Assembly (NCBI GenBank): GCA_024516035.1
Contig: CM044962.1
Coordinates: forward strand, 2,541,027 to 2,605,026
Origin: Bactericera cockerelli
Taxonomy: Eukaryota; Arthropoda; Insecta; Hemiptera; Triozidae
Reading direction: 5' to 3'
DNA: 64,000 bases
Positions 42,655 to 53,702 of this stretch are shown here, piece by piece. The translations under genes and the position numbers were made by a program. The notes beneath the pieces were generated by a model that worked only from the letters and a program-made list of their open reading frames with translations, was not told the origin of the DNA and did not search any database. Position 1 is the first letter of the stretch, and each line of letters starts with the position of its first letter.

Positions 42655-42750
42655 CCTTGGGCCGGAATGCCAGCATCACGAAGTCTTCACCTCGCTGGAC
42701 GGTGATCCTACGAGAACCGGTCCATTCAACACGCCGTCGACGCTGGCTCA
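42655..42750 (-). repeat. 5S-type SINE fragment
   Basis: TTGGGCCGGAATGCCAGC, CTTCACCTCGCTGGAC, CGAGAACCGGTCCATTCAACACGCCGTCGACGCTGGC. Confidence 0.65.
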
Positions 42751-43059
42751 AACAAAAGCAACCGAAATTGTAACAAAGAATTGGTTGAATATATTGAACA
42801 ATTGTTTGAAATGTTAGCCAAATTACCAATTTATGCGCTTAATAGCCAACGCGATGTTCCTGCTAACATCGAAATTATTTTGGAACCACACAACACAGTC
42901 GATAGCTTCTTTCATCGCTAGGGACAAACACGAGGCGGTTAGTTTTTGAATGGGAACTTTAAGTTTATTTCAGTTCGTGATTCAATTGAGTGTGTATGGT
43001 ACACAATTGAGTGTGAATGATCACCAGAAGTAGATTGAGGAAGCTTCCAACAAATAGGT

Positions 43060-43245
43060 AATATTATTATAGTATGCTTTATTCGGTAAGACAAAAATAT
43101 ATACCTACAGTAAAATACAATGAACTTATAAAGAAAAAATTAATAGACTGAACAAAGAAACAAGAAAAAAAAGAGAATGAAGCTAATGTCCTACTTAAAG
43201 GGCGGCGTTATTGCCTGTGGCAATCTCTTCCACCCAACCCTTGCA
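43060..43245 (-). repeat. LINE 3' tail, family L
   Basis: TTATTCGGTAAGACAAAAAT ... AATGTCCTACTTAAAGGGCGG ... CAATCTCTTCCACCCAACCC. Confidence 0.7.
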
Positions 43246-43404
43246 ATACAACTTGCACTTCTCAAGAATCCATAAATTTTAACCTTAGCGTCACTTTTAA
43301 ATAAAATGAACCAAACTAAAAGACCAGGTCACATTTTTAGCTTTTTTTCCTCTATGGGTTGAGCTATATTGTTCTTTACGAAAGCTTATTTTTACTTTTA
43401 TTAT

Positions 43405-43715
43405 CATCATAGGGTGGCGTCATCGTGAACGATGGTAGCCACAGACAGTGGAGGAATGACTCAGCACTTCTACCACTGTCTTTAAAGAAGGCTAATAATT
43501 GACAAGGCCCCCCAGAACCAAGCCAATGCTGGTCTACTCCCTGTTTATAGTCCCTCGGCCAGACTGCTGGTCTACTCCCTGTTTATAGTGCCCCAGCCAG
43601 ACTGCTGGTCTACTCCCTGTTTATAGTCCCCCAGCCAGACTGCTGTTCTACTCCCTGTTTATAGTCCCCCAGCTAGACTGCTGGTCTACTCCCTGTTTAT
43701 AGTCCCCCAGCAAGA
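43405..43715 (+). repeat. repeat family K with five minisatellite units
   Basis: ATCATAGGGTGGCGTCATCG start; five units of CCAGCCAGACTGCTGGTCTA-type sequence at the end. It ends about 90 bp upstream of the plus-strand gene at 43805. Confidence 0.8.
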
Positions 43716-43804
43716 CTTATATCAACTTTATTTATTATATAAACAGAAAAATTAACACCTTTTTATGTACAGTGTACACCTGCCCCAAGAGTAGAACTAC
43801 CTAA

Positions 43805-45380
43805 ATGTCAGGGAACACAGTGAATGTGACCGAAGATGTGGTGAGTTCTCAACCGCTGCAGAGCTCACCGGAGTGGGAAATGTACCACCGGTGGACCCCG
43901 GGACAGGAAGGACACTTGAGAGTGGACCTGAACATCTTCAGACAAGACAAGAGCCCTCCGCGGGAGCCGAGTAAGTATTCGGATTCAGAAGTGTGCGCAA
44001 ACCTGAGTTCCTTACACACAGACAGTGAAGAGACAGAAGAGACAAAGAGGAAAAGGTAAAGGTTTAGGGTGGTATGCAGAGTCCAACTGTAGGGATGCCT
44101 GGGTCATTTTGTTTAAGCCTAAGACATAGGTATTATTATGTGGTAAAATTCCCAAATGGGAGGTTAACTTGACATGTCCCGGTTGGGTTTCGAACCCACG
44201 ACCTATAGGGCGTAGTAATAATAATAATAATAATAATTCCGTGCCCGTGAGACAGGTACAGATACCTATATCACTGTGGTCAGAGGATTATATGGGCGGA
44301 GTAATGATATACGGCATTCCATTCCAGCCAACCCTTATTAATCTTAATCCCCTGTCGACCTCCTCCTCCCAGGAGTATGGTTGTACACTTACACATCTGA
44401 CCAGAAGGAGGAGCACAGTCTGGAGGCTCAACTGTCAAAGTTCGCGCAGAGGCTCGCCAGACCTGAGGCTCAGCCTCGGTATTTGAATCACTATGAGAAT
44501 CTGAAGGAAGCTTCTCAATTGAATAAGAAAATGAGGGAGCAATGTAGACAACTAGGACAGTCTAGGGACGAGTCGAAGAAGGTCGGAAACAAAGATGAAT
44601 TAGAGAGACTAGCGCGATCTGGTGGAGAGAGGAATAATTTCTCTTGTAGTGGTGGTGCGGACAACCCTCACAGACCACGACAAAAGTCCAGACACATGGA
44701 CTGGTATGAGAAGATCAAGGAGAGAAACCGACAGTTAGAAGAATGTGCAAATAAAGCAAGGTATGATAATGCTTAAGGCCGAATTAGCGATAGTTTTCTA
44801 TAGTGGAGTGTGTGTCTGTAAACAAAATTATATATCTCAAGAACGGTATGAGCTAGAGACTTGAAATCTTCCATCTGGACTTCTATTACGGAGAGGATGG
44901 ACACGAAACTTTTTGTTGATATCGGTGCCGCCAGTGGTGACCTTTAAACCGCTCTTTGGTAGCGTTCGGCTGTTTTGGTTAAACAGTAAGAGATACCTAT
45001 AATTATTACCTATGGATTTTTTAGGATTAGTTTTCTTAGAATAGAAAAATTATAGGGGTTTATTATTATATTTTTTTTTCTTTCGGTATTTAGAAACCCA
45101 TCCCCAATTGACCGGCATGTTGTGAGGTCATGGTTGGACTAATTTTTTATCATTCATCCAATGTTTTTGAGGTGCTGATTAAGAATATCCATTTTTGTCA
45201 ACTACGAGTACTGTTATCGTTCAGTCACTAGTGGTGGAATTTGACTTATTTTCGAAGATAAAAAAAGCTATGTGGTGTCACACCAGTTTATATTGTACTG
45301 ACCTACAAATTCATTGCCCGCATATTTATATTCGCAGATTGTCGGGGGAAAAAGTAGCCCCGAACAGAAGACGGGCGTAG
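43805..45380 (+). CDS. unrecognised charged protein, three exons
   Basis: The only plus-strand gene I can support. Exons: 43805-43970 (donor GTAAGT), 44373-44760 (acceptor CTCCTCCCAG, donor GTATGA), and 45338 onward (acceptor ATATTCGCAG). An in-frame TAA directly precedes the ATG, so this start is firm. Phases 1 and 2 agree. Exon 1 is acidic (M-S-G-N-T-V-N-V-T-E-D); exon 2 begins V-W-L-Y-T-Y-T-S-D-Q and is rich in Lys, Glu, Gln and Arg, ending with K-S-R-H-M-D-W-Y-E-K-I-K. The third exon in phase stops at 45378-45380 (198 residues). However, the other frame of that exon stays open to 45568 and contains P-K-A-R-H-M-E-V-Y-R-Q-I-R, clearly related to the exon 2 end, so the true third-exon frame may differ (a missed microexon or a one-base error). 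No signal peptide. Family unknown. Confidence 0.5.
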
Positions 45381-45568
45381 GTAAGGTGAGAGGAAAGGTT
45401 CGTCACTCTCCGAAGGCACGTCATATGGAGGTATACAGGCAGATCAGACACAAGAATGCGCATGCGCAGCAAAAATGCGAATCAGAGAGGCGGCTGAGGC
45501 CACAACTAGAAGGCTCGGCGATTTGGGACGAATTTGAGAATATCTTGCATTGGATGAACCGGGAATGA
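45381..45568 (+). CDS. alternative third-exon frame of the same gene
   Basis: A frame running from the acceptor at 45338 to a TGA at 45566-45568 has codon use and the repeated R-H-M-x-x-Y motif of exon 2. It cannot be joined to exon 2 in phase as the splice sites stand. Listed apart because it is probably real coding sequence. Confidence 0.4.
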
Positions 45569-45739
45569 TATAATTTGAAATGATCAAATAGATGTTAAAA
45601 CAGTGTTAAAATTTTGATTATATGTAAACATTTTACTGTGAAAATTTGATTGAGAACATATATATTATGATAGTTATAATATTTTTTTCCCAAAAACTTC
45701 ATTATATTCTTATTTAACATAAAATAAGTAAAAAAGAAA

Positions 45740-45805
45740 ATAACAATAATGTCCTACCTAAAGGGCGGGCTTATTACCTGTGGCAATCTCTTCCACCCAA
45801 CCCTT
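45740..45805 (-). repeat. LINE 3' tail scrap, family L
   Basis: AATGTCCTACCTAAAGGGCGG and CAATCTCTTCCACCCAACCC. Confidence 0.65.
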
Positions 45806-46287
45806 GTACTGGGAGAGATTATAAACGAAAGAAAATAGTTCTTATATTTTAATTGAAGTCTTTATTAGTATAAAAATATGGTAACATAGTCCTATTTAAT
45901 ATTTATAGACAACTAAATATAAATTTTTAATCCCTGTGAAAGTTATAAGTAGTAGAAGGTTAGATTTGCTAGATTGAATTCTGGGACGGCAATTCAACAC
46001 AATCTCGATGATTGACGACTTAACCCAATCCCTTATTTACTTAAAAATGACACCCAACCTCCAGGAATAATGTAATACGAGCATACAATACTCTGTTTAT
46101 CATGCAAGAAGCTCAATAAATTTGTTCGTCCAAATCTGTGAACCCTCTGCTTGTATGACCGATTCTCGTTGAAAAATCACAAGATTCAATGAGGCAAACT
46201 AGTAAGTCACACAAAAAAAAACTGTTTATGAAATTTTCAATTTACCCAAGAAATGGAGAACTTTTTTGAATCCTTACAGGTAAAATC

Positions 46288-46500
46288 GTGCACTGGTTGT
46301 CAAGTGGTTAAGGCGCCAGTCTGGTAATCTAGGTAGCGTAGAGATCCGTTCTTTCTAATCCCACCCAGTGCATCAATTTTTCCTCAATAATTTCAGTTTG
46401 TGACCATATAACAATAAGACTCTCAGGGTTAGGTGGTAGAAAATACTTTGAGCATTAACCTCGCCTGGTGGCAACCTTCCACTAACGAGTATTATTATTA
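46288..46500 (+). repeat. SINE family C
   Basis: GCACTGGTTGTCAAGTGGTTAAGG head to ACTAACGAGTATTATTATTA. Confidence 0.8.
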
Positions 46501-46591
46501 AAGAACCGTTTTTTAATTACATTTTGGACCATCTCATGAACTACCAGATTCTCATTCTGGTGCTCACAACCGTCTCTGGAGATCGTTCAAT

Positions 46592-46860
46592 CTAGGTCCA
46601 ACTTCTTGAAGGACCCCTCAATGGTGAATTTGTTGCTCGATTTCGATCAATCCAGATCCAACTTCTTGAAGGACCCCTCAATGGTGAAATTTTTGCTCGA
46701 TTTCGATCAATCCAGGTGCAACTTCTTGAATTTGTTGCTCGATTTCGATCAATCCAGGTCCAACTTTTTGAATTTGTTGCTCGATTTCGATCAATCCAGG
46801 TCCAACTTCTTGAAGGACCCCTCAATGGTGAAATTGTTGCTCGATTTCGTCTTCTTCACC
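46592..46860 (-). repeat. tandem repeat of the CRAL-TRIO stop-codon end
   Basis: Reading the minus strand: units of 60, 42, 42, 60 and 60 bp, each coding S-S-N-N/K-F-(T-I-E-G-S-F)-K-K-L-D-L-D then TGA. The 42-bp units lack 18 bp (six codons). The first unit is the real C-terminus; the rest lie in the 3' untranslated region. Confidence 0.9.
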
Positions 46861-49800
46861 TTCCTGTTGAGCTCAGTCAGTTGCTTCTCTTCCTGGTCGA
46901 ACAGGGGCAGACAGTCGTAGAGTTGAATGAGGGCCAGTTCTGCAAAAATGATAATAATAAAGAGAATCCAATAGCGGGGGTACACGAAAGGAGAAACATA
47001 AAAATCATAAAATAGAATTCAATAGTACGACAAGTTTCTCATCTTCGCATTTTATGTTCACTTAGAGCAGTGGTTCCCAACCGGTGGGCCGCGGGCAGCT
47101 CGCTACTGGGCCGCGGATGCTGGCCGAAACTCAAGAAATAATATTAAAATAGCGCAAAATAAAATCGGGGTGGGCCGCAAAATTGTTTTAAAAATATTAT
47201 TGGGCCCCCAAGATAAAAAGGTTGGGAACCGCTGACTTAGAGCACGATTAACTCAGTGGTTATTATATTATGCTTTATTAGGTAAGACAAAGTAAAATAT
47301 ATACAGTACAATACAATGAAATTATGAAGAAAAAATAAATAGATTGAACAATGAAACAAGAACAAAAAGGAGAATAAAGTGAATGTCCTACCTAAAGGGC
47401 GGGGTTATTGCCTGTGGCAATCTCTTCTGCCCACCCCTTTACGATGGTTACTCGCTTACCATGCGGAAGGCTCCCGGTTCGAACCCCAGAGCTGACAAAA
47501 TTTTGTATTAAAAATGTATTTATAGCTACAACAAAGACTACAAGCGTCTACAAGTCTACACCATCGCCTGGATCTAAAGTATTTTCTTCGGTAAGCCCAA
47601 CAGGATAAAAAAAAACAGGATGAAGAGACAATGATTACTACAGAATGAGGAATTACTCTTGTAATTTATAAATAAAATATTATATTCTGAAATACTCATC
47701 TTACTAGTTTCTACACTGTTGTGAGTATAAATTTTCGATAGGGGGAACTGTTCAAATTTTGCTTGGTTTTTTTAATTTTCCCCCCCTTATCTACGCCAGT
47801 GTCGTGGGTTCGAATCCCAGTCGGGACAAGACAAGTTATAATCCGATTTGGGATTTTCACCACATAATAATTCGTCTTGGGCTTAGTGCTGGAATAATGG
47901 GACTCATTAGTCCTAATCGTCTTCAAAATAATATTATTATTAAAAAGTTATCATATTTGTGTTAATCACTATCGTGATATCACAACTACTCAAACTCGCT
48001 TTACTAAATCTACGCTGAAACACGGACTTGAACCACCCCGACCTCCAGGTTACAAGTCCGCCGCCTTATCGATCAAGCTAGTGAGGTCGGTTTAATATAC
48101 ATATCTCTATATATAAAACAGAAAAAAGGACTACCTACCTACCTACCTACCTACCTACCTATGTTTGTTTGTCCGGAGTTGTTTAGCCAAAACGGTAAGA
48201 GATAGCGAAAAATGTCTCAGAATTGACCCCCCCAAAACCATTATCGCTTTGTCCAGAAAAATTATAAAAAGTTCAAAAAGGCATTGCTGTCCAGCAGTAC
48301 GGCCATGACTTAGTAAATTTGAAATTTAGTCCCGTTGCAAAGCACGGGCAAACGGCTAGTTATTAATATTTTGAAGCGCGGGGCGGGGGGGCAGGGGGGC
48401 GGGGGGCGTGACTCACTGTTCAAGCTGGAGAAGGACGCCTCCTCCCCGTCATAATCCTTGGGCAGCAGCTCCCGGGGGATCTCCTGGTAGATATCTGCCT
48501 GGGCGCCGGGCGAGTGCAGTTTGATCTGGAAAGGCCCGAGAGGATTAATAAAGTATTTTTTTAGGGTATGTACGTATTGTACGTATGGTAATAATAACAC
48601 TGTCATTGGTAGAGCAGGATTCCTTGAACCTTTTAATGGTACCGCCATACAAACATTTGATTGAAAATAAGGGGTTTCACATGTTTCAGAGTTTTGTAAG
48701 TAAGGGAATTACTCTTACCAGATTGAACTAACGTTATCACTGCTTCTCTCTTATCTTTGATGCTTTGCTTATAACAATAATAATATTACTCTTTAGTGGA
48801 AGGTAACCACCAGGCGAGGTTAATGCTCAAATCATTTTCTACCAACTAACCCTCAGAGTGGTCACAAACTGAAATTAATGAGGAAAAATTCATGCACTGG
48901 TGGGATTGGAACCAACGGATCCCTACACTATCTACCATTGATCAGGTATGTTGTAGGTAATTGAGATTATGATATATTTCGGTTCCAAGTGCGGTTAGCT
49001 ATTAGAGACGGTTTTTTTATGGGTTTTAGTGGGTGGAGGTCAGGATGGACCTGGGTGGTTACTTTCCACTAAAGAGTATTATTATTATAGTGTAGTTGTG
49101 ATATCACAAAAGTGATTAACATGATAACCTAACGTGTTTACTTACATACTGCAGATGGTTCTTGTGGATGAAAGGTTTGAGCAGGGTCATGATGTGGGAG
49201 ATGACGTTGTTCACATTCAGCACCCTAATCTCTTTCAACCTCAGAGGCATGGCGTCTTGCACATACGTCAGGTATTTCCTCGCGGTGGAGAGATTTATCC
49301 GCGTCAGATGACCCAGTGCGATACCTGAAGAAATAATTACATTGAATGTACAGTGTGGCTGGCGATTCCGGGAATACCCAGGCTGGGTGAGGTTGATGAG
49401 AGGTGGACAGATTTATCCGTGTCAGATGACCCACTGCGATACCTAAGGAAATAAATACATTGAATATGTACAGTGTGCCTGGCGATTCCGGCAATACCCA
49501 GGCTGGTTGAGGTTGATGAGGGTAGCTGGTAGGATTCCCAGCCAATGGATAAGATAAGATAAGATTTATTTTTATTGCATATAATGTCCAAGGGCTTCAT
49601 ACAACGTCAATGGTATAAAAGTATACTTTACAATACATATAGGTAAGATAAATGCCAAGTTATTATAAATTGTCATCTAAATATTCTTCAAATTATAGTA
49701 AGCCTTATTCAATAGAAAACTTTTAACGGTCCTTTGAAATTCTCTTTCTGATGACAATTTTACTTGGTTACAATTTTACTTGACAATTTTACTTGAATGA

Positions 49801-52800
49801 CAATGGAGGTTAAAACCCTGATCCTGATTATCTGAATTCAGGCCGTTAAAACCAAATAGAATCAGTTGACTTGAAAGGAGCCTAGGCATTGGATCTGGGC
49901 GTCCACATAATCCTCTCATCACCATGATATAGGTATATGTCCCTATCTCACAGACATGTAATAATTCTTATACAGGGTGAGTCATTAGAGAGAGTCAGTC
50001 AAAAATAAAGACGAAAATGATTTCTTTTACTGTCTTTTTGCATAACAAAGCTGTATAGGTATCTGTTCATATCCCACAGACACCAAATTCTTATACAGGG
50101 TGAGTTATTTAAAAAAATAGAGACGAAAATGATTTGTTTTATTGTCCTGTGGCTTAACAAACATGGTACCGTATCTGTTTAAAAGTCCCCTAGCGAGACA
50201 ATTTCTGATGATTTTTTTTACTTCTTACTTAACACACTTTGAATAAGTTACTTCCCAATAAAAAAGAAACATATAATATGTTTAGTGCTTAGTGGTAAAG
50301 GCGGCACTCTATGAATCCAGAGATTCCAGAGGTCGCGGGTTCGAAACCCAGCCGGGACATGACAAGTTATCTTCCCATTTGGGATTTTTACCACATAATA
50401 ATAAGGGTTGATCTTACTGCTGGAATAATGGGACTTAATAGTCCTAATTGGGCAGTATAAATAAAGCGATATTATTATTATATTATGCACAAATCCCCTA
50501 TCATCAAATCCATGTGCTTTTTAAATGAGACAAATCAGTAATGATTGTTCTCTCACGTCACCTATTCCTGTTATTTAGTGACACACAATATCTTGTGTGA
50601 ATCGGAAAACAACATAGACGTTAGTAAAAAAAAAAAAAATCTAACGTTTTTTTTGTTTTTTTTTATTTTAAGATGAGTGTTTCACAGCCTTTTTTATTTC
50701 GTAGCCATGAAACAGGAGCTATACTCTGTAGACGCTTGTGGTCTGTGTTGTAGCCTGCCCATCCCGTAGTATGCGTCCCCTCTGACGGCGAGAAGTGACA
50801 CAATACTTTCCATTTAGGTGCTGGGTCGACACGAGCGCACCGCAAGGTATCCCTTACAAACAACTGTAACCAAATTTGGAAAACAAATTTTTGTCGGCGC
50901 GGGGGTTCGAACACGGGACGTTCCGCATGGCAAACGAACGCTTAACCACTGAGCTATTCGTGCGCTCATAGTTTTTTAAATAATTTGTTGAATCATCGTG
51001 TTTCATTTCACATTTAAATCAATGTTCTTTACCTTGACTGTCGTACACGAAGATAATGCCAGGTACTAGAGGATGGGCTAGTAAGAAAGCGTCAACGTGC
51101 ATGAAGAGGAGCTTGATGGCACTCTCCAAGTGCAGCTGGGAAGGCTCGTAGTTGACAAGCTTTGCCATGAGCACAGCCCAGCCCTTCTCTGTTCGCTTGG
51201 GTAGAAAGCAGAACTTCCTGGAACCATTGAAACAAAGTTAAAATATTGCAATCAGGAGGGTAAAACCCCCGTCCTGACTATCTCAAGAGAGAGACAATAA
51301 AATAAATATATTTTAAGAGGCTGCTTTCATAATAGAGAGTTGCCAAAAGACACAGTTACGCCACGGAAGCTGGCCAATGAGAAAAGAAAATTCCCATATT
51401 GGATGGGATCTGAGCCACCGATCACGAATCCATGCGCTAGATAGTTTACACTAGAAGCTAGATAGTTTCCACTACAATCTAGATAGTTTACACTTCAAGT
51501 CTGCAACCACATCCACTAACAATGATTGGTGATAAAACTTACACACTGACCTCAGTAGCTTGATCGATAAGGCGGCGGACTTGTACCTAACTTGTAACCT
51601 GGAGATCGGTGGTTCAAGTCCCAAGATCAGCAGAGATTTAGTAAAACAATGTTTGATTAGTTGTGACATCAGAAAACTGATTGAACCATCAAATATGATA
51701 GCACTTACACTACGTCCTGGATGTGCAGCATGGGGCCCGACTTGAAGTGCCGATCACAGAAGAATTCCGGAACTGAAGACCGCATGTTGAAGTAGTTGCC
51801 CAGTGTCTTCTCGGTGGTCTTCATGTTGTAGTAGCAGCTGTGCAAGAACATGAGAATTTCCTCATCTGGAATAATAATAATGATAATAATAATAATACAC
51901 ACACAATGTTATCAACACAATAGCAGAAAAAAAGAGAAAGTACATGGAACTAGCAGATGAAAGAAAGAAAATGTGGCAGCTTAACTCAGTAAAAATAAGA
52001 CCTATTGTCATTTCAACCACAGGAGTAATACCAAGAGAACTACACAAGAGTATGGAGATACTGGAGCTATCGAAGAACCTTTACAAACTAATACAGAAAA
52101 TTTTCGAGTCATGAATGATGATTGTGCTTGGAGAAATCCCGTACATTATCATACAGATATCCAGGAAAAAACCTGAGAATTAAATCAAACATAATAATAA
52201 TACTCTTTAGTGGAAGGTTACCACCAGGCGAGGTTAATGCTCAAAGCATTTTCTACCACCTAACCCTCAGAGTTTTATTATAATGTGGTCACGAACTACT
52301 AATGGAACAACATTAGTGGTTTAAAAATCAGGTACAGAGAACTGCATGCTGAGTAGTTGCTCATGTTGTAGTAGCAGGTGTGCAAGAACATGAGAATTTT
52401 CTCATCTGGAACAACATTAGTGGTTTAAAATCAGGTACAGAGAACTGCATGCTGAGTAGTTGCTCATGTTGTAGTAGCGGCTGTGCAAGAACATGAGAAT
52501 TTCCTCATCTGAAACAACATCAGAGGTTTATAATCAGGTACAGAGGACTGTATGCTGAGTAGTTGCTCATGTTGTAGTGGCAGCTGTGCAAGAACATGAG
52601 AATTTCCTCATCTGGAATTGTCAGGGCTTTGCTTTTAGTGAACCGAATGGCTTTATTTTTACCTCCATGAGACTCGCTCATGGAGGTAAAAATAAGTGTT
52701 TGCGCAATGTGTGGACAATTTGTTCCCCCCACCTCTACGGAGAAAATTCACCCCCGATGAAACTTGAGATCACATCGGCCTTACCAAATCAGCTCTTGAA

Positions 52801-53670
52801 CAGCACCACACACCGTAGGTATCAGCCGCTTCTTCGCCAGGCCTGGCGAACTTCTTCCATCATCAGCGGCACCGGCTTGAGGCAGTAAGAAAATTGACGA
52901 ACAACAACCGTAAGAATTTTTAATCTTTTTATCGAGTTGGACAAGCCCTCTGCTCTCCAAACAGGAATAACATTTATAGTGGTTTTAAGTGCCTTTCCGA
53001 CCCTACCCAAGTCAGCTGGTACGATTTCCAGCGAATGAAGGATAAAACCCTCGTCCTAATCACGGCGTTAAATCAAATCGTTGGCGTTAGGAAGGTCATT
53101 CAGCCGTAAAAATAAGCCACAACCAACCAACCTCAACCATGAAGTTGAACAAGACCAACCCCAAGTAGATTCGGATAAAGGCAAAGTTAAAGTAGAAGAT
53201 TGATCGCAATATTTTCCGAGAGATCTCTCGTGTTAAGCTACATCTAGTGGACTTGACTGCACGCTGATATACCATTCCTAATTACTGGAAAATGCATCTA
53301 CAATCTACATACATGATCATTAGCTAAGTGAGGATAAAATTTCTCTCGGGCGGTGGTTTTCTAGAATGGCTCGCGTTGGGCAATCGACTAGCGTGGAATT
53401 AATAGTAATTATGCACTAGCCAGCGTCGATGGCATGTTGAATACACCGGTTCCCTTCAGAACACCGAAGTTAAGCGACATCCAGCGAGGTTAAGACTTGG
53501 ATGGGTGACCATTCAAATTCTAATTCTCGTGACGCTGGCTTTTCCCGGCCCCACTCAGGCTGGGTGAGGTCAATGTGAGTAGCAGGTTTGTGAGTTTCCT
53601 GCGAATGGAGGGTAAAACCCCCGTCGTGATATGACCATGGCAGTTGAAAGCGACGTTAAACCCCACTTAA

Positions 53671-53702
<32 letters not shown>

